Assembly (NCBI RefSeq): GCF_026248825.1
Contig: NZ_CP110973.1
Span: forward strand, 1,674,001-1,738,000
DNA from: Larkinella insperata
GTDB taxonomy: Bacteria > Bacteroidota > Bacteroidia > Cytophagales > Spirosomataceae
Length of the DNA stretch: 64,000 bases
Reading direction: 5' to 3'
The notes under the pieces were generated by a model. That model made no database searches. It was not told the DNA's origin and saw only the letters and a list, made by a program, of their open reading frames with translations. Each line of letters begins with the position of its first letter. Position 1 is the stretch's first letter. Made by a program: the position numbers and the translations under genes. Below, one piece after another: positions 20,391 to 27,093 of the stretch.

Positions 20391-21665
20391 TCAATAGCCG
20401 CCCCGGTATTTATAGGTACTGGCCACTTTGTCGATGGCGACGATGTATGCCGCCAGCCGCATGGATACTTTGTATTTTTGTGAAGTTTCAAACACGCGGT
20501 CGAACGCATCTTTCATGTTGCGGTCAGCCCGGCGGTTGATCCGGTCGAGCGTCCATTTGTAACCGATGCGGTTTTGTACCCACTCGAAATAGGAAACCGT
20601 TACCCCACCAGCGTTGGCCAGAATATCCGGCACCACCATGATTCCCTTCTCGTTGATGATGTCGTCGGCGCTCGCTGACGTGGGTCCGTTGGCCCCTTCG
20701 ACAATCATTTTCGCCTGAATGGAATCGGCATTTTCGGCGGTAATGACGTCTTCTTTGGCCGCCGGTACCAGCACATCGACCGGCAGCGCCAGCAGTTCTT
20801 CGTTGGTAATCCGTTCAGCGCCTTTGTATCCGTCGAGCGTCCCTTTGTTAGCGTTCCGGTAAGCCATGGCCGCCCCAATATCCAGCCCTTTTTCGTTGTA
20901 GTAGCCGCCCGACACGTCGCTGACCGCCGTGACCGTCACCCCTCGTTCGTGGAGCAACTCAGCCGCAAACGACCCCACGTTTCCGAACCCCTGCACGGCC
21001 GCCGTTGAGCGGTAAGGGTTGATCCGTAATTTATCCATAGCCGCCAAAGCCGCCACCGTCACTCCGCGACCCGTAGCCTCATTGCGCCCTAGCGAACCTC
21101 CCAACACCAGCGGCTTTCCCGTTACCACGCTATTGATGGTCATGCCGCGGGATTTCGAATATTCGTCCATTAACCACGCCATTTCGCGCGGACCGGTTCC
21201 CATGTCGGGGGCCGGAATATCGCGGTCAGGACCGAAAACGTCGAGCATCGCTACGGTATACGCCCGCATCAGTCGCTCGATTTCGCCGGCTGACATTTCC
21301 CGCGGGTTGCACGCAATACCGCCTTTGGCACCACCGTAAGGAATATCAACGACGGCGCATTTCCAGGTCATCCAAGCCGCCAGTGCCCGTACTTCATCGA
21401 GCGTTACGGCCGGATCGAACCGGATGCCACCCTTGGACGGCCCCAAAATGGTGGAATGAATTACACGGTGACCTTCAAAAACTTTGATGGAGCCATCGTC
21501 CATGGTGATGGGCAGACCCACTGTCACTTGCCGGGCTGGTACCTTTAAAATGTAGTACATTTCTTCGGTTATCCCGAGCATCTGTGCGGCCGCATCGAAT
21601 CGAGACATCATCGATTCGAGGGGGTTTTCTTTATCTTTTATAGGCGCTGGTTCTATATAAGCCAT
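20391..21665 (-). CDS. gdhA: Glu/Leu/Phe/Val family dehydrogenase (glutamate dehydrogenase)
   Basis: 424 residues, the usual length of hexameric catabolic-type GDH. The substrate domain shows GPSKGGIRFDP and the catalytic lysine motif PYGGAKGGI (K114). The Rossmann domain has the dinucleotide loop VQGFGNVGS and the later EGANGPTSADD-like segment, here EGANGPTSASADD. It interconverts glutamate and 2-oxoglutarate plus ammonium, linking nitrogen and carbon metabolism. The length and motifs fit the NAD-type clade better than the roughly 450-residue NADPH enzymes, but coenzyme use is not certain. A long inverted repeat overlaps the promoter (21681-21719), suggesting tight control. Confidence 0.95.
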   Translation of the reverse strand: MAYIEPAPIKDKENPLESMMSRFDAAAQMLGITEEMYYILKVPARQVTVGLPITMDDGSIKVFEGHRVIHSTILGPSKGGIRFDPAVTLDEVRALAAWMTWKCAVVDIPYGGAKGGIACNPREMSAGEIERLMRAYTVAMLDVFGPDRDIPAPDMGTGPREMAWLMDEYSKSRGMTINSVVTGKPLVLGGSLGRNEATGRGVTVAALAAMDKLRINPYRSTAAVQGFGNVGSFAAELLHERGVTVTAVSDVSGGYYNEKGLDIGAAMAYRNANKGTLDGYKGAERITNEELLALPVDVLVPAAKEDVITAENADSIQAKMIVEGANGPTSASADDIINEKGIMVVPDILANAGGVTVSYFEWVQNRIGYKWTLDRINRRADRNMKDAFDRVFETSQKYKVSMRLAAYIVAIDKVASTYKYRGGY

Positions 21666-21680
21666 GATACTGTTTTTTAG

Positions 21681-21719
21681 TTGGTAAGTTTAATGGTGTG
21701 CTGATAGCAAACTTACCAA
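21681..21719. promoter_or_regulatory. Inverted repeat over the gdhA promoter, candidate operator
   Basis: Perfect 11-bp arms TTGGTAAGTTT (21681-21691) and AAACTTACCAA (21709-21719) separated by 17 bp, so the half-sites lie 28 bp apart centre to centre. The distal arm contains the minus-strand -7 element TAAGTTTG, and the proximal arm lies within the expected 5' leader about 16 bp before the ATG. The placement suits a dimeric or tetrameric repressor covering the start site. An RNA hairpin is less likely because the distal arm lies upstream of the predicted start. Confidence 0.65.
21708..21715 (-). promoter_or_regulatory. -7 promoter element of gdhA
   Basis: Minus-strand TAAGTTTG matches TAnnTTTG exactly, about 43 bp upstream of the gdhA ATG. 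No TTG lies 19-21 bp further upstream, so activation or a weak -33 is implied. The element is embedded in the inverted repeat at 21681-21719. Confidence 0.55.
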
Positions 21720-21917
21720 AAAAGACAACGATATACGTTAAGAACTATTTTTTCGAGGATTTGTATAATTCCTGGTTCCAAAATCATTTTTGTCTGGCAT
21801 CTCATACATCCAAACATCGCTGTGCTAACCCCTCACTAAGCCAAATTTTGATTGGTGTTTTTGGGTAATTACCAATAACTGTTTTTTGAACTTTTTTTTA
21901 TACGGTAGCCCTATTCG
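21720..21917. other. Divergent intergenic stretch between gdhA and the DksA-like gene
   Basis: A/T-rich non-coding DNA with T-runs. Together with the flanking promoter elements it makes up the 334-bp gap between the two genes. No further ORF, repeat or RNA gene is visible. Confidence 0.5.
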
Positions 21918-21948
21918 TTGAAAAAGAATCAATAGAGTTGTAATTTTG
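21918..21948 (+). promoter_or_regulatory. Bacteroidete promoter of the DksA-like gene
   Basis: TTG (21918-21920), a 20-bp spacer and TAATTTTG (21941-21948) give a full -33/-7 match, the same elements and spacing as at atpD. The start would fall near 21954, leaving a leader of about 45 nt before the ATG at 22000. Confidence 0.75.
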
Positions 21949-21999
21949 TTGTTTCATTGACGGAAATATTTTCACCCACTTAACTAGCTGATCAGTACG

Positions 22000-22383
22000 A
22001 TGGTTCAGGAAGAAAAGAAAAGATACTCGGAAGAGGAGCTAAAAGAGTTCGAGGTGCTGATTACTCAGAAACTGGAAGTCTCCCGCAGTGAGCTAAACTA
22101 CATCAAGGAAACGCTCAGCAAGCGTAACGATAGCGGTACGGATAATACGTCGGGTACCTCTAAATTACTTGAAGACGGTGCCGACACCAGTGAACGTGAA
22201 AACTTCAGCCAGCTGGCCGCTCGTCAGCAGAAGTTTATTCAGCAGCTTGAAGCAGCTTTGATCCGAATCAAAAATGGCACTTACGGTATCTGCATCGACA
22301 CCGGCCGGCTTATCCCCAAAGAGCGGCTGCGCGCTGTTCCCCACACCCAGCAGACGATCGAAGCCAAATTGAAACGGGCGTAA
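22000..22383 (+). CDS. TraR/DksA family transcriptional regulator lacking the zinc-binding cysteines
   Basis: 127 residues. The N-terminal two-thirds is a charged helical coiled coil (EEKKRYSEEELKEFEVL, then FSQLAARQQKFIQQLEAAL), as in DksA, which enters the RNA polymerase secondary channel. The C-terminal globular part (LIRIKNGTYGICIDTGRLIP, then KERLRAVPHTQQTIEAKLK) is where DksA has a C4 zinc finger, yet only one cysteine (C98) remains. This zinc-free form is common in Bacteroidota homologues. A strong promoter and its own terminator make it a single-gene unit. It probably modulates rRNA or stress transcription with ppGpp; that is inferred from the family. Confidence 0.9.
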   Translation: MVQEEKKRYSEEELKEFEVLITQKLEVSRSELNYIKETLSKRNDSGTDNTSGTSKLLEDGADTSERENFSQLAARQQKFIQQLEAALIRIKNGTYGICIDTGRLIPKERLRAVPHTQQTIEAKLKRA

Positions 22384-22421
22384 TTCTGCTCAATAATTTG
22401 AGGAAAATATTTTAATACCTG

Positions 22422-22453
22422 GCCCGCTCCATACGCATGGAGCGGGCTTTTTT
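22422..22453 (+). terminator. Rho-independent terminator of the DksA-like gene
   Basis: Perfect 11-bp stem GCCCGCTCCAT (22422-22432) and ATGGAGCGGGC (22437-22447), tetraloop ACGC, then a run of six or more T. It lies 38 bp after the stop codon. Confidence 0.93.
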
Positions 22454-22585
22454 ATAAGCACCAAAGTGACCGCCCGGATTCTGATTGCGACCAAAAGCAA
22501 AAAACTACGCTGGATGTCAAAGATTTTCTAAACAAAACGGATAATAATTGGTAACTACTACAGCAGCCACAAATGAAGAACCGTT

Positions 22586-23011
22586 ATGCTAGAGAAACTG
22601 GAAGAAATCAGAGAAAGCATTTTTAAATACCTGGAAGCCCGGATCGAATTATTCAAACTAGAAACTCGTAGCCAGGTCGAAAACATTGCTTTGAACGCCG
22701 TACACGGCATCGTCCTTGGGTTTTTGATAACCATCACCACGATTTTCCTGTTTTCCTTACTGGCCGCTTACCTCAACGAAGTATTGGACAGCCGGTATCT
22801 GGGATTCCTGATTGTAGCCGGTTTTTTCCTCCTGTTGACCTTAATCTGGGCTTTTGCGAAAGGCAGCATTGAAAACATGCTCCGCAAAATGACCTATAAC
22901 ATAATTAAAAACCAGCAGGAGAAAAAAGCGGAAGAGCGGGCCGAAGCCATTGATGACCTGATGACCCAAACGCGCGAATCACTGAGGGAAAGCGGCCCGT
23001 TGAAAGAGTGA
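22586..23011 (+). CDS. Phage holin family / DUF1469-like membrane protein
   Basis: 141 residues: an amphipathic N-terminal helix (MLEKLEEIRESIFKYLEARI), two adjacent transmembrane segments (about 37-62, NAVHGIVLGFLITITTIFLFSLL, and 72-93, LGFLIVAGFFLLLTLIWAFA) and a charged C-terminal helix (QQEKKAEERAEAIDDLM). This is the layout of the YqjE/DUF1469 group annotated as putative holins, which in non-phage settings are small inner-membrane proteins linked to stress or envelope function. No lysis genes are nearby, so a phage role is unlikely. The gene at 23102 follows by 90 bp and has a complementary amphipathic helix plus membrane segment. Confidence 0.8.
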   Translation: MLEKLEEIRESIFKYLEARIELFKLETRSQVENIALNAVHGIVLGFLITITTIFLFSLLAAYLNEVLDSRYLGFLIVAGFFLLLTLIWAFAKGSIENMLRKMTYNIIKNQQEKKAEERAEAIDDLMTQTRESLRESGPLKE

Positions 23012-23101
23012 AAAACTGGCAATTCCCCTCAAATTAATAACTAAGTAGGACGTATTTTCACAAGTCAATCCATTTTTTACTAATTTTAGAACGCTCTTTT
23101 T

Positions 23102-23557
23102 ATGGATACGAATGTGCCCTTTTCAGATACTGCGGCCCGCCGGGCGGAGTTGATGGAAGCCACCGAGCAGTATAAAAGTTCGATTGAGACCAATGTCAAG
23201 GCCTTGAAAGAGGATGCTACCGAAGTCGGTAAAACCGTGGCGCTGGTTGCAGGAGTTTGTCTGGCGGCTTATGTCGTAGCCAGCATTGTGTTGCCCAAGT
23301 CTGATAAAAAAGACGACGAATACGATGCCGATTACGATGAAGACGACGAATACGCCGGTGGCAGCACTCGTGCCCACGCGCGACGGGCCGCCAAAGCCGC
23401 CGAAGAAGCTCCTAAAAAATCGGCAATCGGTGGGGCTATTACCGGGATTGTGACGTCTATTTTGACTAATCTCGCCCGGCAGCAGCTAACTGAGTTTATT
23501 TCGCGTATACGTCAGAATAATGCAACCACACAACCAGAACCAGGCCAATACCCGTAA
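23102..23557 (+). CDS. Small membrane protein with acidic linker, unknown function
   Basis: 151 residues. An N-terminal helical region (ATEQYKSSIETNVKALKED) leads to one transmembrane segment (about 46-64, TVALVAGVCLAAYVVASIVL), a very acidic linker (DDEYDADYDEDDEYAGG), a basic Ala-rich patch (RAHARRAAKAAEE) and a C-terminal hydrophobic helix (IGGAITGIVTSILTNLA). The helix-TM layout resembles the YqjD/ElaB ribosome-associated membrane proteins, and the upstream gene resembles their partner YqjE, but homology is not established. The last 38 bp overlap the start of the following synthase gene. A TAATTTTA element at 23081-23088 may be its -7 box. Confidence 0.7.
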   Translation: MDTNVPFSDTAARRAELMEATEQYKSSIETNVKALKEDATEVGKTVALVAGVCLAAYVVASIVLPKSDKKDDEYDADYDEDDEYAGGSTRAHARRAAKAAEEAPKKSAIGGAITGIVTSILTNLARQQLTEFISRIRQNNATTQPEPGQYP

Positions 23558-24308
23558 CTCGCTACTCAATACCCTGTATGACCGCAAGGAAACAGGGCAA
23601 AAATCATTTGCCGTCTTGCTCGATCCCGATAAGATCGAGCAAGACGCATTTAAAGACCTGCTGATCCGGAGTGTCGAAAACCGGGTCGATTTCTTTTTTG
23701 TAGGGGGTAGCCTGATTACCAACTTTATTCTGAAGGAAGTTATTGAGACCATCCGGACGTACACAAACATTCCGGCCATACTCTTCCCCGGCAATAGCCT
23801 GCACATTGAGCCGAGTGCCGACGCCATTCTGCTGCTTTCGCTTATTTCGGGCCGGAACCCGGAATTTCTGATCGGACAGCACGTCATCGCGGCACCGCTT
23901 CTGAAAAAAAGTGGCCTGGAAATCCTCTCAACGGGTTACATGCTCATCGATAGTGGCGCACAAACGACCGTTTCCTACATTAGCAACACCACGCCCATTC
24001 CGCACGACAAACCGGGTGTAGCCGCCTGCACAGCCATGGCGGGGGAAATGCTGGGACTGAAATTAACCTACATGGACGCCGGCAGCGGAGCCCGGTGGCC
24101 GGTTTCACCGGAAATGATTGCCACCGTCCGGGGTTGTGTTGATACGCCCATTATTGTGGGCGGAGGTATCAACTCAGTCGAGCGCGCCCAGGCCGCCCTG
24201 CAAGCTGGCGCGGATGTTATTGTGGTTGGCAACGGCATTGAAAAGAATCCGGAGCTGCTGCCTGAAATTGCGGCTGTTGTTCAGGAAATGAACCGGCAAT
24301 TGGCGTAA
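23520..24308 (+). CDS. Geranylgeranylglyceryl/heptaprenylglyceryl phosphate synthase
   Basis: 262-residue TIM-barrel enzyme of the GGGPS/PcrB family, which joins a prenyl diphosphate to glycerol-1-phosphate by an ether bond. Landmarks are the N-terminal FAVLLDPDKIEQDAF (G1P site), FFVGGSLITNF, the central GEMLGLKLTYMDAGSGA, TPIIVGGGINSVERA and the phosphate-binding GADVIVVGNGIEKN. The length and the YMDAGSGA segment fit group II enzymes, which are known in Bacteroidota as well as archaea. The product may be an unusual bacterial ether-lipid precursor. The start overlaps the preceding membrane-protein gene by 38 bp, suggesting coupled translation. A 14-bp inverted repeat lies in its first 130 bp. 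Confidence 0.93.
   Translation: MQPHNQNQANTRNSLLNTLYDRKETGQKSFAVLLDPDKIEQDAFKDLLIRSVENRVDFFFVGGSLITNFILKEVIETIRTYTNIPAILFPGNSLHIEPSADAILLLSLISGRNPEFLIGQHVIAAPLLKKSGLEILSTGYMLIDSGAQTTVSYISNTTPIPHDKPGVAACTAMAGEMLGLKLTYMDAGSGARWPVSPEMIATVRGCVDTPIIVGGGINSVERAQAALQAGADVIVVGNGIEKNPELLPEIAAVVQEMNRQLA
23612..23646. repeat. Perfect 14-bp inverted repeat inside the prenylglyceryl-phosphate synthase gene
   Basis: CGTCTTGCTCGATC (23612-23625), 7-nt spacer, GATCGAGCAAGACG (23633-23646). It spans the codons for VLLDPDKIEQDA, about 95 bp after the ATG. The arms are perfect, far longer than expected by chance, yet the encoded motif is conserved. Confidence 0.7.
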
Positions 24309-24423
24309 GCGATCACTCCCCAAAGGCGAAAAGAAAGCAGGACTCATTGGGTACTATCTTACGGCATGGACCTTGCCGCCAGACTGGCGACATGTTGCCG
24401 ATATTCTTTTCGGTCATACGGCT

Positions 24424-24885
24424 TTACTTTGCCGTCTCGCTGCTTACAAACCGACTGAATAAATCCGGAAGCTGGTAAACAATCAAGGTAAAGATTACCC
24501 CCCAGAACAGGGCGCTAACCAGCATGTAACTGAAAATCAGGGAACGATTGACCCGGAACGACACGGCCAGGATGGTGCCACCGATGGGGGTCAGCAGCAA
24601 GGGTGTCAGGAAAGCAATGCCCAGCATACCCGATCGTTTCCAGACCCGAACGGCCAGCCGCGTCCGGGCGCTGAAACGCCGGGGCTTTGATGGTCGGAAG
24701 CGGTTCCAAAGCGCCTGCAGAGCCGTCCCGGCATACGTAACCAGCACCACGCTGGCCATCATCCCGGCTGCCGTAAACAGCCAGGTCTCAACCCAGGATA
24801 GTCCAACGGCAACGCCGGTCACAGGACCGCCGATGAACTTTACCATACTGGCCGCCAATACCGACAAATACTTCGCAATTTCCAT
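24424..24885 (-). CDS. Small integral membrane protein, possible small multidrug-export family
   Basis: 153 residues from ATG 24885; a TTG four codons upstream is less likely. Four hydrophobic segments are visible, about 8-27, 36-55, 90-111 and 119-137 (VKFIGGPVTGVAVG, LFTAAGMMASVVLVTY, MLGIAFLTPLLLTPIGGTIL, LIFSYMLVSALFWGVIFTLI), with a basic loop between the second and third (RFRPSKPRRFSARTR). The GxP-rich first helix and the LLTPIGG segment resemble the Sm_multidrug_ex family (PF06695), whose function is poorly defined. Convergent with the synthase gene and divergent from the YheT-type hydrolase 64 bp away. The family call is tentative. Confidence 0.65.
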   Translation of the reverse strand: MEIAKYLSVLAASMVKFIGGPVTGVAVGLSWVETWLFTAAGMMASVVLVTYAGTALQALWNRFRPSKPRRFSARTRLAVRVWKRSGMLGIAFLTPLLLTPIGGTILAVSFRVNRSLIFSYMLVSALFWGVIFTLIVYQLPDLFSRFVSSETAK

Positions 24886-24949
24886 AGTGGGAACCAACCA
24901 GATCTAATTTCGTTAAAAATAACAGCATTCACGATTAAATAGTTATGCC

Positions 24950-25921
24950 ATGCCGGTTCTCCGACAGTCTTCGTTTCCCGGATCACCCCGCTACCAGATC
25001 AACGGTCATTTGCAAACCATTCTTCCCAGCCTCCTCCGCAAGGTGGAGGGTGTATTCTATGAGCGCGAACGACTCACCCTGTCCGACGGTGATTTTGTAG
25101 ACCTCGACTGGATCGACCGCAGCAGCGACAAACTTGTGATCATGACGCACGGTCTGGAAGGCGACTCGAAGCGGCATTACATCAAAGGTACCGCCAAGCT
25201 TTTTGCGCAACAGGGGTGGGATGTCCTGGCCTGGAACTGCCGCTCGTGCAGTGGCGAAATGAACCGCGCGTTCCGGCTTTACAACCACGGCGAAATAAAT
25301 GACATTGACGAGGTGATTACCCATGTGCTGCGGACCAAACCGTACCGCGAACTGGTGCTGATCGGTTACAGCATGGGCGGCAATATTGCCCTGAAATACG
25401 TGGGGGTGCATGGTAAAAACCGGCCGGATGTACTCCGGAGCGTGGTGGCCGTGTCGTCGCCGACGGACCTGGAAGCCAGCGCCAAACAGCTCGACCGGCC
25501 ACAAAACCGGTTTTACCGCAACCGGTTCATGAAAAAGCTGATCATCAAGTTGCAGCAGAAAGCCGATCTTTTCCCGGGTAAACTGGACATGACCCAGTTG
25601 CAGCATGTTCGGCTCTGGCGTGATTTCGATCAGCATTTTTCGGCTCCCGTGAACGGATACCGCGATGCCGACGATTTTTACGCGCAGGCTTCGGCCGTTA
25701 ATTACATGAGCAGCATTGCCGTGCCGACGCTGCTGATCAACGCCCAGAACGACCCGATTCTGTCGCCGGAATGTTCGCCCGCCTGGCTGGCCGAAAAACA
25801 CCCGAACATCTACCTGGAAACGCCCCGAACCGGCGGCCACGTTGGGTTTGCCATTCGCGGTGATGAATTTACCTGGGCCGAACGCCGGGCACTGGAGTTT
25901 GTCCGGCAGACGGGGCGGTGA
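24950..25921 (+). CDS. YheT-family alpha/beta hydrolase
   Basis: 323 residues. The N-terminal HLQTILPSLLRKVEGVFYERE and DGDFVDLDWIDR, followed by VIMTHGLEGDSKRHYIKG (oxyanion region), are characteristic of the YheT/EstF group. The nucleophile elbow is GYSMGGN (S141), the acid probably the aspartate of NAQNDPILSPE, and the base the histidine of TGGHVGF. The HGLEG.S signature and absence of a signal peptide suggest a cytoplasmic carboxylesterase or acyl hydrolase; the substrate is unknown. It is followed after 42 bp by a hydroxyacid dehydrogenase on the same strand, perhaps cotranscribed. Confidence 0.92.
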   Translation: MPVLRQSSFPGSPRYQINGHLQTILPSLLRKVEGVFYERERLTLSDGDFVDLDWIDRSSDKLVIMTHGLEGDSKRHYIKGTAKLFAQQGWDVLAWNCRSCSGEMNRAFRLYNHGEINDIDEVITHVLRTKPYRELVLIGYSMGGNIALKYVGVHGKNRPDVLRSVVAVSSPTDLEASAKQLDRPQNRFYRNRFMKKLIIKLQQKADLFPGKLDMTQLQHVRLWRDFDQHFSAPVNGYRDADDFYAQASAVNYMSSIAVPTLLINAQNDPILSPECSPAWLAEKHPNIYLETPRTGGHVGFAIRGDEFTWAERRALEFVRQTGR

Positions 25922-25963
25922 TGTTTTTTTTACCGTATCTTTCGCATTCAACAACCCTTTCCC

Positions 25964-26917
25964 ATGAACCTCGTTTTTGCTGACGCCTTCACCCTCAACC
26001 CCGGCGATCTCGACTGGACGCCCCTCACCTCCCTCGGCCACGTTACGCTTCACGACCGTACCGCCCCCGACCAGCTAATCGAACGCCTGAAAGACGCCGA
26101 TATGGTGCTGGTCAATAAAGTAAAGCTGAACCGTCAGACGCTCGAACAGTTGCCCAACCTGCGGTACATCGGCGTAACGGCAACCGGCTACGACATCATC
26201 GACTGGAAGGCCGCCCGGGCCTTGGGCATTGTTGTCACCAACGTGAAAGGCTACAGCACCGAGTCGGTGGCGCAGGTGACCTTTGCACTTCTGCTCGAAC
26301 TGACGCATCGGGTGGGCCTGCACGCCGACAGTGTCCGGGCGGGCGACTGGGCGCGCAATCCGGATTTTTCTTACTGGAAGTCTCCGCTGGTGGAACTGGC
26401 CGGAAAAACGCTGGGCGTTGTCGGGTTTGGCGACATTGGAAAACGCGTGACGGATATCGGAGCCGCGTTTGGTATGAAAATTCTGGTCAACCGCCGGCAT
26501 ACCGACGAGCAGCCTCCGGAGGGCATTCGTTACGTAGACCAGGCCACCCTCTTTGCCGAAAGCGATGTGGTATCGCTGCACTGCCCGGCTACCGACGAAA
26601 ACCGGGGTTTTGTGAACGCCGAACTGCTCAGCCGGATGAAGCCGACAGCTTTTCTGATCAACACCAGCCGGGGGGTACTCATCAACGAAGCGGATCTGGC
26701 CGAAGCGCTGAACAACGGGCGGCTGGCCGGGGCCGGTCTGGATGTACTGGGGACAGAGCCGCCTGCCGCCGATAACCCCTTGTTCTCGGCTCGCAACTGT
26801 CTCATCACTCCTCACCTGGCCTGGGCCAGCCTGGAAGCCCGCCAACGGCTGCTGCACGAAATCGTCGAAAACATTCATGCCTTTTTTGCCGGTAAACCCC
26901 GCAATGTGGTGAACTAA
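25964..26917 (+). CDS. D-2-hydroxyacid dehydrogenase (glycerate dehydrogenase type)
   Basis: 317 residues, typical for the family. The NAD-binding Rossmann loop is GVVGFGDIGKRV; the signature NTSRGVLINEADL supplies the substrate-binding Arg, GTEPP the catalytic Glu region and HLAWAS the catalytic His. The N-terminal segment LPNLRYIGVTATGYDIIDW is the usual lid of hydroxypyruvate/glycerate reductases, which interconvert D-glycerate and hydroxypyruvate. HprA is the closest named relative I can suggest, but substrate range overlaps widely within the family. A clear terminator follows, closing the two-gene unit with the YheT-type hydrolase. Confidence 0.92.
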   Translation: MNLVFADAFTLNPGDLDWTPLTSLGHVTLHDRTAPDQLIERLKDADMVLVNKVKLNRQTLEQLPNLRYIGVTATGYDIIDWKAARALGIVVTNVKGYSTESVAQVTFALLLELTHRVGLHADSVRAGDWARNPDFSYWKSPLVELAGKTLGVVGFGDIGKRVTDIGAAFGMKILVNRRHTDEQPPEGIRYVDQATLFAESDVVSLHCPATDENRGFVNAELLSRMKPTAFLINTSRGVLINEADLAEALNNGRLAGAGLDVLGTEPPAADNPLFSARNCLITPHLAWASLEARQRLLHEIVENIHAFFAGKPRNVVN

Positions 26918-26942
26918 GCCGCTTTCCATAAATTTTCTGGAT

Positions 26943-26971
26943 AGCCCCGCAACGCATTGCGGGGCTTTTTC
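26943..26971 (+). terminator. Rho-independent terminator after the hydroxyacid dehydrogenase
   Basis: Perfect 10-bp stem AGCCCCGCAA (26943-26952) and TTGCGGGGCT (26957-26966), loop CGCA, then TTTTC. It lies 26 bp after the stop. Confidence 0.9.
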
Positions 26972-27032
26972 GTCTGGTCGATTGTACCGTTCCGTCAATT
27001 TGGTAACAGGTAATGGCGTTGCCGCTGGCAAC

Positions 27033-27065
27033 TTTGTATCTTTCTTTTTCAATAGGTTACGATTT
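27033..27065 (+). promoter_or_regulatory. Possible promoter of the T9SS surface-protein gene
   Basis: TTTG (27033-27036), a 21-bp spacer and TACGATTT (27058-27065) give a partial -33/-7 match. If used, transcription starts near 27072, downstream of the in-frame ATG at 27013, supporting the ATG at 27094 as the real start. Confidence 0.4.
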
Positions 27066-27093
27066 ATGCTTCAACGTTTTACCAGTTCTGATA

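Noticed and set aside
22586..23011. Prophage holin
   Set aside because: The family name suggests a phage, but no lysin, portal, capsid or integrase genes are near, so a cellular role is more likely.
24983..26053. 356-codon minus-strand frame opposite the YheT-type hydrolase
   Set aside because: The plus-strand gene has a catalytic triad and family signatures; this frame would run through its own promoter and the next gene.
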